This document shows, in pieces, positions 26,932 to 36,390 of a stretch of DNA of 64,000 bases. This DNA is from JBBDSU01 sp040904825. GTDB taxonomy: Bacteria; Actinomycetota; Nitriliruptoria; Nitriliruptorales; Nitriliruptoraceae. The stretch spans positions 1 through 64,000 of the forward strand of contig JBBDSU010000020.1 of the NCBI GenBank assembly GCA_040904825.1, in the 5' to 3' direction. The notes beneath the pieces were generated by a model. It was not told the DNA's origin and searched no databases. It worked only from the letters and a program-made list of their open reading frames with translations. How positions within the stretch are numbered: position 1 is the stretch's first letter; every line of letters starts with the position of its first letter. A program made the position numbers and the translations under genes.

Positions 26932-29900
26932 GTGGATGGTGAATCTCACACGGCAGTGGGCGACGACAGGATTGCTGTCGACGATCTGCTCGATCCTGGC
27001 GTAGCGTCCGGCCCGTTAGCGGCACTGTTGCGGCCTGCGCGCCGTGCTTGGTCGGATCGTTGTGATGACGACGACATCGTTGCACCATCGGTCGCCCACC
27101 CGTCACTACTCGCACTGCTGGCTGAACGGGTCGCGCCGCTGTTGGTCGTGGTGCCGCGTTCGTCAGACGCTGAATCGGTTGCCGATGCGCTGACGGCCCT
27201 GCTCGGTGATGACCAGGTGGCAGTCTTTCCTCCGTGGGAGACACTGCCCCAAGAGCGCCTGTCGCCACAACCTGCCACGGTCGGGCGACGGTTGTCGGTG
27301 CTCGATCGTCTCGTGCACCCCGAAGAGTCCGGACCGTTGACTGCGGTGGTCGCCCCCGTGCGTGCCGTTCTCCAGCCGATGGATCCGCGACTGGTCCGTC
27401 GACGGCCGATCACGCTTGAACATGGCCCGATGGGGTTCGAGGTGCTGATTGAGCAGTTGTCGGCGCTTGGGTATGGCCATCGGTCACAGGTCGAAGCCCG
27501 AGGGGAGTTTGCCGTCAGAGGCGGCATCATCGACGTCTTCCCGACTGCGGCAGACCACGCTGTCCGCATTGAGTTCTTCGGCGATGACATCGACGGGATG
27601 AGGACGTTCGCGGTCAGCGATCAGCGTGCGCTCGAACCGGTAGAGCGCCTGCGGATCGACCCTGCGCGTGAAGTCGTGCTGGATGCAGAGCTGCAAGCTG
27701 CCGCGCGCGACGCACTGCGTCACATGCCGGAGCGGGCGGACGATCTGGACCGTCTGGCGCAAGGCATGACCTTCGAGGGCATTGAGGCGCTGGCCACCCT
27801 GCTGCGCGGTGACGCGTGTCTCCTCGTCGACTTCTTGCCCGAAGGCTCAGGGGTAGTGCTAGTCGATCCTTTGCTGCTGGAGGAACGGGCACGCAAGCTG
27901 TCCGAAGAAGCCGCTGTCCTGGCAGAGATGTCGTGGATCCCAGGGTCGGATCGCGACGCCACCAGCACCAAGATCTGGGGGACGGGAGGATTCGCGACGC
28001 CTGCGATGGTGGTCGAACGCGCACCACGTCTGTGGCGCCTGTCACCATTTTCGTCGACGGCCACGTCGACGGCCATCGAAGCCCACCCATGGGAGTCCTT
28101 TCGAGGTGACGTTTCCGCCCTTGCCGAAAGGATGCGTCAGTTCCTGCGAGACGGGACGCGAGTTGTCGTGTCGACCGATGCTGATGGCCCAGCGCGACGG
28201 ATTGTCGATGTGCTCGGTGAGCACGAGGTGCCGGCCAGTGTGGTCGGCCGGCTTCCGGCGCGCGCCGAGCCAGGACGGGTCGAAGTCGTGGTCAGCCGCC
28301 TGCGCAACGGATTCCGCTCGCCCGAGCTGGGACTGGCGGTCCTTGGGACCTGGGATGTGTTCGGGCCGCGCCGCCGACGAGCAAGTCGGCGGCTGGGGTC
28401 ACGCCGCACTGCTGCCGACACTGTCATCCACCTCGAACCTGGCGACGCCGTTGTGCATCGCACGCACGGTGTCGGCCGGTTTGCCGGCATGGTCACTCGT
28501 GAGCTCGGCGCCGCCGGTGACGCCGCGCGCCGTGACTACGTGCTGATCGAGTACGCAGGCGGTGACACCCTGTATGTCCCGTCTGATCAAGTCGACGCGA
28601 TTGCCAGGTATCAAGGTGGAGAGTCGCCGACGGTCATGAGTCTTGGCGGCGCCCAATGGGAGCGCGCCAAGAATCGTGTCAGGAAGTCCGTGCGCGACAT
28701 TGCCGCAGACTTGATACGCCTCTACGCAGTGCGCATGCATGCCACGGGGCACGCCTACGCGCTGGATGGTCCTCTCCAGGCTGAGCTGGAGGACGCATTC
28801 GCCCACGTTGAGACCGACGACCAGATCACGGTCGCCGATGAGATCAAGCGCGACATGGAAACCCCGCTGCCGATGGATCGGCTGTTGGCTGGTGACGTCG
28901 GATTCGGCAAGACCGAAGTTGCGGTTCGAGCGGCTGGCAAGGCGGTGTTCGACGGCAGACAGGTCGCAGTGCTGGTGCCAACCACCATCCTTGCGCAGCA
29001 GCACGGCGAAACGTTTCGCGAACGATTCGCAGGATTCCCGGTGGTGGTCGAGGAATTGAGTCGGTTTGTTTCAACGGCTAACCGACGGCGCATCATCGAC
29101 GGCCTTGCTGCCGGCACCGTCGACATCGTTGTCGGGACGCACGCGCTGCTATCTAAGAACGTTGAGTTCAAGCAGCTTGGACTGGTCATCGTCGACGAGG
29201 AGCAGCGGTTCGGTGTCAGCCATAAGGAGCGCCTCAAGCAGCTCAGGACCGATGTCGATGTGCTGTCCATGTCGGCGACACCCATCCCACGCACGCTGGA
29301 AATGGCAGTGTCGGGCATCCGGGATTTGTCAGTCATCGAAACACCTCCCGAGGACCGCCAGCCGGTCCACACCGTCGTTGCCCCCTACGACGAGGCGCAG
29401 GTGTCGCTGGCAATCCGCAGAGAGCTGCTTCGTGAAGGGCAGGTGTTCTACGTCCACAACCAGGTGAACACCATTCACCGCACCGCCGCAGCGATCGCCG
29501 AGCTTGTTCCTGACGCTCGTGTGGAAGTCGCGCATGGGCAAATGGATGAACGTCTCCTTGAACGGGTGATGGTGCGTTTCTGGGAACGCGAGTTCGATGT
29601 GCTGGTGAGCACGACGATCATCGAGTCTGGCGTGGACGTGCCGAATGCGAACACGTTGATCATTGAACGGGCTGACATGCTCGGACTCGCCCAGTTGCAT
29701 CAGCTGCGGGGCCGCGTTGGGCGATCGTCTGAACGCGGATACGCCTACTTGTTCCGCCCGGAAGGGACGGCTCTGACCGAGCCTGCCTACGAGCGCCTGC
29801 GCACGATCGCTGAACACACCCGCCTCGGATCGGGCCTGTCGATCGCCGCCCGCGACCTTGAGATTCGTGGCGCCGGCAACATCGTTGGCGCCGAGCAGTC

Positions 29901-30432
29901 GGGTCAGATCGCCGCGGTCGGCTTTGACATGTACTCACAGCTGTTGAAGGAAGAGATCGCTGATCTGACGGGGAATCCCATGCCTGAGGAGGTCGACATT
30001 CGGGTCGACCTCCCCGTCGATGCGCACCTGCCCGACGACTACGTCGCCGATGCCAACCATCGACTTGAGCTCTACCGGCGCATTGCGTCGGTCCGGGATG
30101 CCGCTGGGATCAATGATGTGAGAGAAGAGTTGCGGGACCGGTTCGGCCAGCTGCCTGCCCCCGCGCAGCGCCTGTTGAACCTGGCCGCGTTGAAGGTGTT
30201 GCTACGCCGTTGGAATGTCGCCGAAGTTGCTGTCACCCCGAAGGACGAGGTGCGCGTCGCCCCTGTCAGTCTCAGCGAGTCGCAAACCGTGCGGCTCGAA
30301 CGGCTGTTTCCTGGTGCCCGATGGCGATCAGATCAGGGCGTGCTGTCGGTTCCATTTCCTCGTCCTCGACCCGATGACGTCGTGGCCTGGACGGCGGCGG
30401 CCCTGCGAGACCTTCTGGCGACATCAAGCTGA
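26932..30432 (+). CDS. mfd: Transcription-repair coupling factor Mfd
   Basis: Mfd removes RNA polymerase stalled at DNA lesions and recruits UvrA. The 1166-residue protein has the UvrB-like N-terminal module with VFPPWETLPQERLSP (about residues 96-110), the RNA polymerase-interacting domain (HRTHGVGRFAGM onward, about 505-570), and the RecG-like helicase core. Walker A is LLAGDVGFGKTEVA (about 641-654), the DEEQ box is IVDEEQRFGV, and the motif VI region is QLRGRVGRSSERGYAY. The C-terminal TRCF domain ends the protein. GTG 26932 lies two bases after the preceding stop. No truncation. Confidence 0.95.
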   Translation: MDGESHTAVGDDRIAVDDLLDPGVASGPLAALLRPARRAWSDRCDDDDIVAPSVAHPSLLALLAERVAPLLVVVPRSSDAESVADALTALLGDDQVAVFPPWETLPQERLSPQPATVGRRLSVLDRLVHPEESGPLTAVVAPVRAVLQPMDPRLVRRRPITLEHGPMGFEVLIEQLSALGYGHRSQVEARGEFAVRGGIIDVFPTAADHAVRIEFFGDDIDGMRTFAVSDQRALEPVERLRIDPAREVVLDAELQAAARDALRHMPERADDLDRLAQGMTFEGIEALATLLRGDACLLVDFLPEGSGVVLVDPLLLEERARKLSEEAAVLAEMSWIPGSDRDATSTKIWGTGGFATPAMVVERAPRLWRLSPFSSTATSTAIEAHPWESFRGDVSALAERMRQFLRDGTRVVVSTDADGPARRIVDVLGEHEVPASVVGRLPARAEPGRVEVVVSRLRNGFRSPELGLAVLGTWDVFGPRRRRASRRLGSRRTAADTVIHLEPGDAVVHRTHGVGRFAGMVTRELGAAGDAARRDYVLIEYAGGDTLYVPSDQVDAIARYQGGESPTVMSLGGAQWERAKNRVRKSVRDIAADLIRLYAVRMHATGHAYALDGPLQAELEDAFAHVETDDQITVADEIKRDMETPLPMDRLLAGDVGFGKTEVAVRAAGKAVFDGRQVAVLVPTTILAQQHGETFRERFAGFPVVVEELSRFVSTANRRRIIDGLAAGTVDIVVGTHALLSKNVEFKQLGLVIVDEEQRFGVSHKERLKQLRTDVDVLSMSATPIPRTLEMAVSGIRDLSVIETPPEDRQPVHTVVAPYDEAQVSLAIRRELLREGQVFYVHNQVNTIHRTAAAIAELVPDARVEVAHGQMDERLLERVMVRFWEREFDVLVSTTIIESGVDVPNANTLIIERADMLGLAQLHQLRGRVGRSSERGYAYLFRPEGTALTEPAYERLRTIAEHTRLGSGLSIAARDLEIRGAGNIVGAEQSGQIAAVGFDMYSQLLKEEIADLTGNPMPEEVDIRVDLPVDAHLPDDYVADANHRLELYRRIASVRDAAGINDVREELRDRFGQLPAPAQRLLNLAALKVLLRRWNVAEVAVTPKDEVRVAPVSLSESQTVRLERLFPGARWRSDQGVLSVPFPRPRPDDVVAWTAAALRDLLATSS

Positions 30433-30445
30433 TGCACACTGGCGA

Positions 30446-31684
30446 TCACTCTGTGAGGTGGTCGAGTTCCCACCCGCGTGTTTCTGGAAGCAACGAGAAT
30501 CCCAGTGACGTCACTGCCACAATGGCGGCGACGGTCGCGGCAGGAATTGCGAACCCTCCAGTGATGTCGCCGAGGACCCCCACGACGTTCAATCCGGTGA
30601 CGGCTCCCAGCACGCTGGCAACGGTCATCCACCCGGCGACCGTTGCGCGCAGGGAGGTCGGAACGACTTCGGCCGCCAGCGCGCCGATAGGGGCAGCGAA
30701 CGCACTGCTTGCCATGATCGCTGCGAGGTATCCGACGGTCATTGCGCCGATGCCGCCGCCGTAGCCAACGGCCACCGCGATCCCAGTTGCGATCATGGCG
30801 GTTGCCGCGGTCGGTCGGCGGCCGAGCCTGTCTGCTCCGTAGCGTCCGATCAGAAGCCCGATGAGCCCTGCGGGCCCAGCGGCGATGATCAGCATCGACA
30901 TCCGCAGGGGCGTGGCAGTCAAGATCCGCTCGCCATACACGAACAAGAAGGTGAATCCGGGACCCGTGGCCATGGCAGTGACTGCGGTCATGGTGCCCAG
31001 CACCATGACGTTGCGACGGTGCATGGATGGCACGGATCCGGGAAGGGTCGCTACCGGACGTAGGTTGGTGGCGATGCGTGGTTCTCGCACTTTGCGGGCC
31101 AGCAGCGGCAGCAGCAGCAAGGGAATGAGCGCAATCGCTGATACGACGCGGAAGGATGGACCTCCCGGCAGCAGTCCGCGAGCCAGCGAGATTATGCCGG
31201 ATCCGATGCCGTAGGCGGCGGCAATCAGTGCAATTGCAGCTGACCGGTCGCGGGCTGTGGATTCCTCGGCAGCGACAACACCCGCCAAGGAATTGACGGT
31301 GGACATCGCCGGCCGTGCCAGCGCTACCAGCGCGACGTACCACCAGAAACCTGGCGCCATCGCTGCCATCGACGTCAGGCCGAGTCCGATAGCAGCCAAA
31401 GTCAGCAGGACCGAGCGGCGGCCATAGCGGTCCGCCAGCGCGGTCGCTGGCAGGCTTGCAAGCGAGGCGAGCCGCACGAGCGACAGTGCCACGCCAACGG
31501 TGGTTGTGGGCAACCCGACTTGCGCCGCAAGTGACCCGTCATTGGTGGCTTCACCGAATGTTGCGGCAACGTCTCCAATGGCTGCGGTCACGCTGAACTG
31601 GGCGATGCCCGCGGCAACCGACAAGACTGACACCGTCAATACGGGCGCGGTCAACCATGCGGGCCGACCGTTGGCTGGTTTCAC
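30446..31684 (-). CDS. Major facilitator superfamily transporter
   Basis: This 412-residue protein has about 12 hydrophobic segments and the MFS motif A in both halves (ALADRYGRRSVLLTLAA near residue 82; GRYGADRLGRRPTAAT near 280). The pattern fits an efflux-type permease, but the substrate cannot be told. The gene faces mfd tail to tail with a 13-base gap and is divergent from xthA. Ordinary start with ATG at 31684; no strong ribosome site seen. Confidence 0.8.
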   Translation of the reverse strand: MKPANGRPAWLTAPVLTVSVLSVAAGIAQFSVTAAIGDVAATFGEATNDGSLAAQVGLPTTTVGVALSLVRLASLASLPATALADRYGRRSVLLTLAAIGLGLTSMAAMAPGFWWYVALVALARPAMSTVNSLAGVVAAEESTARDRSAAIALIAAAYGIGSGIISLARGLLPGGPSFRVVSAIALIPLLLLPLLARKVREPRIATNLRPVATLPGSVPSMHRRNVMVLGTMTAVTAMATGPGFTFLFVYGERILTATPLRMSMLIIAAGPAGLIGLLIGRYGADRLGRRPTAATAMIATGIAVAVGYGGGIGAMTVGYLAAIMASSAFAAPIGALAAEVVPTSLRATVAGWMTVASVLGAVTGLNVVGVLGDITGGFAIPAATVAAIVAVTSLGFSLLPETRGWELDHLTE

Positions 31685-31785
31685 GGGCGCTCCGGCGGAT
31701 GTGTCAGATGCGCGACGCTATCGGCCTGGACCTGTCGCGAAGTCGGGTGATCGTTGTGCATGGCAGGATCAGTAGTGTTGGCGCC

Positions 31786-32580
31786 ATGCGCCTTATCACC
31801 TGGAATGTCAACTCTGTCCGTGCCCGGTTGCCGCGGGTGATCGAGCTTCTCGTTGCACATGCGCCAGATGTGGTCTGCATACAGGAAACAAAGGTCGCCT
31901 CCGAAGCGTTTCCTCGCCACGAACTACAGGCGCTTGGCTATCACGTCGTCGAACACTCTGAGGGCCGATGGAATGGTGTCGCTTTGCTTGTGGCAGAGCA
32001 CCGTGCCGTGACCGACGTGACCTGCGGCTTGCCTGGGGAGCCGCATCCCGATGAAGCGCGATGGGTCGAGGCGACCGTCGACGGGGTGCGCATCGTCAGC
32101 GTCTACGTGCCCAATGGCCGAGAGCCGTCCCACCCAATGTTTGCAGCCAAGTTGACCTTTCTCGCCGCGGCGAGCGAGCGGGCAATGGAGCTGTTGCAGG
32201 CGGGGCCGTTGGTGATCGCGGGTGATTTCAATGTTGCGCCGACTGATGTGGATGTGTGGGATCCTGCAGCGTTTGAAGGAGCGACACATGTCACCGAGCC
32301 CGAGCGGCAAGCAATTGAGCGCATGATCGCACTGGGTCTGGCCGACGTGTATCGCACGGTCGACGCCGACGAGCCCGCCTTCACCTGGTGGGATTATCGG
32401 ATGGGAGCATTCCGCCGGGGGATGGGGATGCGGATCGACCTCGTGCTGGCCAGTCCGGCACTTGAGGTGCAGTCGGCGACAGTCGACACGGCATTCCGGC
32501 GCAACAACGATGCTGGCGACAAGCCGTCCGATCATGCTCCCGTCATTGTCGACTTCGATCATCCCGCTGGCGCGCAGTGA
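31786..32580 (+). CDS. xth: Exodeoxyribonuclease III
   Basis: This protein (about 264 residues) is an AP endonuclease/3'-5' exonuclease of base-excision repair. It has the metal and DNA binding signatures of the family: ITWNVNSVRARL (residues 4-15), CIQETKV with the metal-binding Glu (near 37), GDFNVAPTDVDVW near 147 and KPSDHAPVIVDF near the end. ATG 31786 is chosen since it puts the family N-terminus at residue 1; the open frame reaches back to 31657 without homology. Divergent from the MFS gene by about 100 bases, where its promoter should lie. Confidence 0.93.
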   Translation: MRLITWNVNSVRARLPRVIELLVAHAPDVVCIQETKVASEAFPRHELQALGYHVVEHSEGRWNGVALLVAEHRAVTDVTCGLPGEPHPDEARWVEATVDGVRIVSVYVPNGREPSHPMFAAKLTFLAAASERAMELLQAGPLVIAGDFNVAPTDVDVWDPAAFEGATHVTEPERQAIERMIALGLADVYRTVDADEPAFTWWDYRMGAFRRGMGMRIDLVLASPALEVQSATVDTAFRRNNDAGDKPSDHAPVIVDFDHPAGAQ

Positions 32581-32731
32581 TCTCGGATGCCGGTGTTCTC
32601 GCCAGGCGTGGCGGGCTGGATCTGCGTGGTTGGATTGGCGTCGCCGGTGAGGCATGGGTGGCCTGGCATGGCTCGTTGGGCGTGGGTGGCCCGGCAGCCC
32701 CAGCGAGTCGTGGCTGGTAAGGCGTGGTTGG
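32581..32731. other. GT-rich intergenic spacer
   Basis: This 151-bp stretch between xth and the ABC ATPase is rich in G and T with loose repeats of TGG and GGC words. I see no open frame, hairpin or RNA gene in it. Confidence 0.4.
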
Positions 32732-33586
32732 TCAGGTGTGCTGCTCGGGTGCGCCGTGGTGATGGGGATCGTCCAACACGACCGTGCCATCGTCGAGCAC
32801 ATGGACATGCCCGCCATAGGCGTTGGCGAGATGTTCCGGGTTCAGCACGCTGCTCGGCGGACCGTCGGCCACCACACTGGTTGCCAGGAGGACAACCCGG
32901 TCGGCGTGGCGTGCCGTTCCGACATCGTGAGTGGTCTGGACGATCGTTCGTCCTGCAGCACGTTCCTGGTCGACGACCGTGTTGATCCGCTCCTGGGTCA
33001 CAAGATCGAGGCCCGTGATGGGTTCATCGAGCAACAGAATGTCGGCATCCTGGGCGAGCCCTTGCGCAACGTAGGCACGTTGGCGTTGTCCGCCGGAAAG
33101 CTCGCTCAACTGGCGATTGGCAAGGTCGGCGATGTGCATGCGGTCCATCGCGTCGGTGACTGCCGTGCGATCCGCAGCGGCCAGCGGCCGAAATGCTCCC
33201 GCCAACGGGTAGCGACCCATGCGGACGGTCTCGAGCACGGTGAGAGGAATCGACTGGTTGGCGATGGTGGTCTGCATGACATGTGCGATGCGATGGTGGC
33301 GCGCATGAGGCGACTCGCCGAACACACGGACTGATCCGCGCGTGGGTCCGAGCAATCCTGAGATCACGGCGAGCAGCGTTGACTTCCCGGATCCGTTGGG
33401 TCCGATCACCGCGACAAGCTCACCGGGCCCGATGGTCAGTGAGATATCGCGCAGCGCGACGTTCTGGCCGCGAATGACCGTGACACCTTGCAGATCGATC
33501 GGGGCGCCCCTGGCCGAGGTGTGCACTTGGCGCACACCGAGTGTCTTGGCGACGACGCCAGCGAGGAAAGCAGGAACAGTTCCCAT
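32732..33586 (-). CDS. Metal ABC transporter ATP-binding protein (Zn/Mn type)
   Basis: This 284-residue ATPase of the ABC-3 (zinc/manganese) group has Walker A GPNGSGKST (near residue 65), the signature LSGGQRQRAYVAQ (about 165), Walker B ILLLDEP, and the switch His in QTTHDVG. The C-terminus carries extra histidines (HVHVLDD and DPHHHGAPEQHT), which could bind metal. It has AGGGAC before its ATG. The permease is transcribed the other way from the same 155-bp region, and no solute-binding protein gene is in the window. Specificity for zinc or manganese is inferred from the family. Confidence 0.85.
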   Translation of the reverse strand: MGTVPAFLAGVVAKTLGVRQVHTSARGAPIDLQGVTVIRGQNVALRDISLTIGPGELVAVIGPNGSGKSTLLAVISGLLGPTRGSVRVFGESPHARHHRIAHVMQTTIANQSIPLTVLETVRMGRYPLAGAFRPLAAADRTAVTDAMDRMHIADLANRQLSELSGGQRQRAYVAQGLAQDADILLLDEPITGLDLVTQERINTVVDQERAAGRTIVQTTHDVGTARHADRVVLLATSVVADGPPSSVLNPEHLANAYGGHVHVLDDGTVVLDDPHHHGAPEQHT

Positions 33587-33741
33587 TACAGGTCCCTATC
33601 TCATGACCGCCGACGTTACTCCGTGATGCCGCTTGATGCCGTCGCAGGTGGTGTGCCGCGCGATGCCGATCGCAGCAGGTCTACGCTCGCTGTGCAGGCA
33701 GCCATGACCTGCTGTCGATCCAGCCCACCAAGGGGTATGCG
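33587..33741. promoter_or_regulatory. Shared divergent promoter region of the metal ABC genes
   Basis: The ATPase and permease genes diverge from this 155-bp region, so it should hold both promoters and perhaps a Fur/Zur operator for the regulator encoded 1 kb downstream. I looked for an AT-rich palindromic Fur-like box and did not find one. Confidence 0.35.
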
Positions 33742-34608
33742 TTGCTCGAGGTGATCACTGAGCCGTTCGCCTACACCTTCATGCGTAATGCGCTGATGGC
33801 TGGCTTGCTGACCGTCGTGGCTAGTTCACTCGTCGGCAGCTGGATCGTGATGCGGGGCATGGCGTTCATGGCGGAGGCCTTGGCGCATGGCGTGCTGCCA
33901 GGTATTGCGATTGCGTTCATCGTCGGGGGCAACCTGCTGGTAGGTGGAGCTGCTGCTGCGGCGATCATGATCGTCGGGATCGCGATCGCCAGTTCTCGCA
34001 GCCGCCTGGGTGAGGACACTTCGATTGGCCTGTTGTTCATCGGCATGCTTGCTGCCGGGGTGGCCATCATCTCCAAACGTGGCGCCTACGCCGGCGACTT
34101 GACCGCCATTCTGTTCGGCGATCCGATTGGGGTGACCCGTGCCGACCTGCGTACTTCGGTCGTTGCTGCCACGATCGCGGTTGTTGCCACCATCGTGTTG
34201 TATCGGCCTTTCCTCGTGCTGACCTTCAGTGCCGACAAGGCCAAGCTGTTCGGCCTGCATCCGCGGCGGACTCATTTTGTGATGCTGGGTTTGATCGCCA
34301 TGGTGGTCATTGCGTCATTCCGCACCGTCGGAACGCTGTTGGTCTTCGCCTTCATGGTCGCACCTCCCACGACGGCTGCCCTGATTTCTCGCCGGGTCCC
34401 CGTCATGATGGCGGTGTCTGTCGTGATCGGATCCCTCGGCGTTGTGATCGGGCTCTTGGTGAGCTTCCACGCGGCGACGGCGACTGCCCCGACCATCGCG
34501 GGTCTGACAGTCGCGGCGTTCTTCATCGTCTTGGCTGCGAAAGAAGCCGTCGCCCGAGTGGGATCGTGGCGGCGAGCAACCGCGGGCCAGCGTGTGGCGT
34601 CACCTTGA
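33742..34608 (+). CDS. Metal ABC transporter permease (ABC-3 family)
   Basis: This 288-residue membrane protein has about eight hydrophobic helices and the ABC-3 family pattern, including GMAFMAEALAHGVLPGIAIA (about residues 33-52), GLLFIGMLAAG and the late AFMVAPPTTAALI segment. It would form the channel for the ATPase encoded divergently. TTG 33742 follows AAGGGG; GTG 33751 is the shorter option. The substrate-binding lipoprotein expected for this system is absent here. Confidence 0.87.
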   Translation: MLEVITEPFAYTFMRNALMAGLLTVVASSLVGSWIVMRGMAFMAEALAHGVLPGIAIAFIVGGNLLVGGAAAAAIMIVGIAIASSRSRLGEDTSIGLLFIGMLAAGVAIISKRGAYAGDLTAILFGDPIGVTRADLRTSVVAATIAVVATIVLYRPFLVLTFSADKAKLFGLHPRRTHFVMLGLIAMVVIASFRTVGTLLVFAFMVAPPTTAALISRRVPVMMAVSVVIGSLGVVIGLLVSFHAATATAPTIAGLTVAAFFIVLAAKEAVARVGSWRRATAGQRVASP

Positions 34609-34695
34609 TCTGGCGTGCGGTGGAAGCCCATGACGGGCAGTCAAACGGAACCGGTCATGGTGAGCCGCGCGGCTAGGTGTTGAGCTCGCCGCCTG

Positions 34696-35130
34696 TTACG
34701 AGCAGTCGGCGCATGTGCCGACGAATTCGAGGTGGTGCGAGTCGACCGTGAAGCCCTTTTGCGACCTTGCTTCGTCGGCGGCGTGGGCCAGGGCGCTCTC
34801 GATCGCCGGAGTCAGGACGATGTCATCGAGTCGGCCACATTCTGCGCACACCACGTGATGGTGGTGTTCTGAGAGTTCTTCGGCCAGCTCGAAGCGGGTC
34901 ACATCGTCGGTTGATGTCAGCCGGTGGACCGCACCTGCTTGCTCGAGGGTCGCCAGATTGCGATACAGGGAGCTTTGTGATTGCCGGGACCCCTGCTGCT
35001 GAAGTTCAGGAATCGTGACGGGTCGACCGGCGCTGGCGAGTTGATCCACCAACTGCTGCCTGCCCGACGTGTAACGCTGCCGGGTTCGACGCAGTTGCTG
35101 GTCAACGATGGCGTGAATGTCGGTGGTCAT
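34696..35130 (-). CDS. Fur family transcriptional regulator (Zur/Fur-like)
   Basis: This 144-residue protein has the winged-helix DNA-binding half (about 10-85: TIPELQQQGSRQSQSSLYRNLATLEQAG) and the Fur dimerisation half with the metal-site histidines HHHHVVCAECG and a second CxxC (CADC) at the C-terminus. The two CxxC pairs should bind a structural zinc. Its place next to a Zn/Mn-type ABC system suggests a zinc or manganese-sensing repressor, but the metal is not decided by sequence. Start ATG 35130. Confidence 0.88.
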   Translation of the reverse strand: MTTDIHAIVDQQLRRTRQRYTSGRQQLVDQLASAGRPVTIPELQQQGSRQSQSSLYRNLATLEQAGAVHRLTSTDDVTRFELAEELSEHHHHVVCAECGRLDDIVLTPAIESALAHAADEARSQKGFTVDSHHLEFVGTCADCS

Positions 35131-35451
35131 GGACTCATGCTACGTGACATTCTCGGAATCACCTCGTTGGTGCGATGTTGGACGCTTTTCGGGTGAGGCA
35201 GATGCGTGCGAGGCAGATGGTGGACCATTGCGCGGGGAGGTCGATTGTCGTCGATGCATGGCAGATAGACTCGCCCGCGCTCGTCTTCGGGATGGAGACG
35301 CGAGGATCACGGAGTGGTCGTGCACCGGTAGGGTTTGGTGCGCCACCTTGCATCGTGGCACCTGCCCCGTCCCCGAAACGGCGCCCGGCCGGCCCTGTGC
35401 GCGATGCACTCTGCCGATCCCAACTGAGATCCCGCTGCTGCAGGAGTTCCC
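35131..35451. promoter_or_regulatory. Intergenic region between fur-like gene and PpiC lipoprotein gene
   Basis: This 321-bp gap must hold the promoters of the fur-like gene (minus) and the lipoprotein gene (plus). A 10-bp word GAGGCAGATG is repeated at 35195-35204 and 35210-35219. A ribosome site AGGAG at about 35442 precedes the lipoprotein. The long open frames through this gap have no family resemblance, so I see no gene in it. Confidence 0.4.
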
Positions 35452-36387
35452 TTGCGTTTGCTTGCCGCTCGTCCCCTTGCGTTTGTTCTGGCCGCCATGT
35501 TGGTGCTCGTTGGTTGCACCAACGGTGAAGGATCCGTTTCCGATGACGTCGCTGCGACGGTCGACGGCGTCGAGATTTCGCGGGAGCAAGTCGAGAACAA
35601 CGTCCGGCTGGTCGTTGATCGTGATCACGGCGGATACGACGGGCTGTCTGCAGAGGAGCGCGCAGAAATTGTCGGACCGCTTGAACGAACGGTCCTGAGC
35701 CTGCTCATCCAAACCCAACTGATTGCGGCCGTTGCGCGTGCACAGGGTGTTGACATCGATCAGGCAGATGTCGATGCTCGGTATGACGCCGACATCGAAC
35801 AGGCGGGTGGCGAAGACGCGTTCGCCGCTCAGTTGGCTGGCACGATGCTCACCCTTGAGTTGTATCGGGTTGTCGTGCTGCCGACGGATATGCGCCTTGA
35901 AGCGGCCCAGAACGCACTCCTCGCAGACCAGCCACCGGTCGAGTTGCGAACAGCTCGCCACATTCTGGTCGAGACAGAGTCCGAAGCGGACGCCATCGTC
36001 ACCGAACTGGATGAGGGCGCCGATTTTGCCCAGATAGCTATGGAACGGTCGATCGACACCGGCAGTGGCTCAAGCGGCGGCGATCTGGGTCCGTCACCTC
36101 GAGGGGTGTATGTCCCTGAGTTCGAAGCTGCCGTGTGGGACGCCGCGATGAACACGGTGGTTGGTCCCATCCAAACCCAGTTCGGGTTCCACATCATCGA
36201 GGTCACCGGGACATCAACCCGCGACGTGTCGGAGTTGACGCAGCAGGACATCGACCAACTTGTCGGTGAAGATCTGTTCGCGTTGATCACCGACGTGCTC
36301 GAAAGTGCCGACGTCACGATTGCTCCGGGGATTGGCGAATGGGACCCGGTCGCAGCCTCGGTGGTAGCCCCTAGCAGCGTCGGCTGA
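35452..36387 (+). CDS. PpiC/PrsA-type peptidyl-prolyl isomerase lipoprotein
   Basis: This 311-residue protein begins with a lipoprotein signal peptide (hydrophobic stretch and lipobox LVLVGC near residue 22) and has an N-terminal SurA-like helical domain (about 35-155). The parvulin domain (about 160-255) has TARHILVETESEADAIV, DTGSGSSGGDLG and GFHIIEVTG. It should act outside the membrane as a foldase for secreted proteins. The TTG start has AGGAG at proper spacing and gives a compact signal peptide. It is followed at once by mazG. Confidence 0.85.
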   Translation: MRLLAARPLAFVLAAMLVLVGCTNGEGSVSDDVAATVDGVEISREQVENNVRLVVDRDHGGYDGLSAEERAEIVGPLERTVLSLLIQTQLIAAVARAQGVDIDQADVDARYDADIEQAGGEDAFAAQLAGTMLTLELYRVVVLPTDMRLEAAQNALLADQPPVELRTARHILVETESEADAIVTELDEGADFAQIAMERSIDTGSGSSGGDLGPSPRGVYVPEFEAAVWDAAMNTVVGPIQTQFGFHIIEVTGTSTRDVSELTQQDIDQLVGEDLFALITDVLESADVTIAPGIGEWDPVAASVVAPSSVG

Positions 36388-36390
36388 CCG

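Noticed and set aside
26219..27268. Minus-strand frame of 349 codons opposite pth/DUF4191/mfd
   Set aside because: No family match and spans several real genes in the opposite direction.
30333..31343. Minus-strand frame inside the MFS gene in another phase
   Set aside because: Arg/Ser-rich low-complexity product typical of a shadow frame.
33587..33741. Fur/Zur box in the divergent metal transporter promoter
   Set aside because: No AT-rich palindrome resembling a Fur or Zur box could be found.
35131..35451. Coding gene in the gap before the PpiC lipoprotein
   Set aside because: Several open frames cross it, but none has a ribosome site or any family resemblance.
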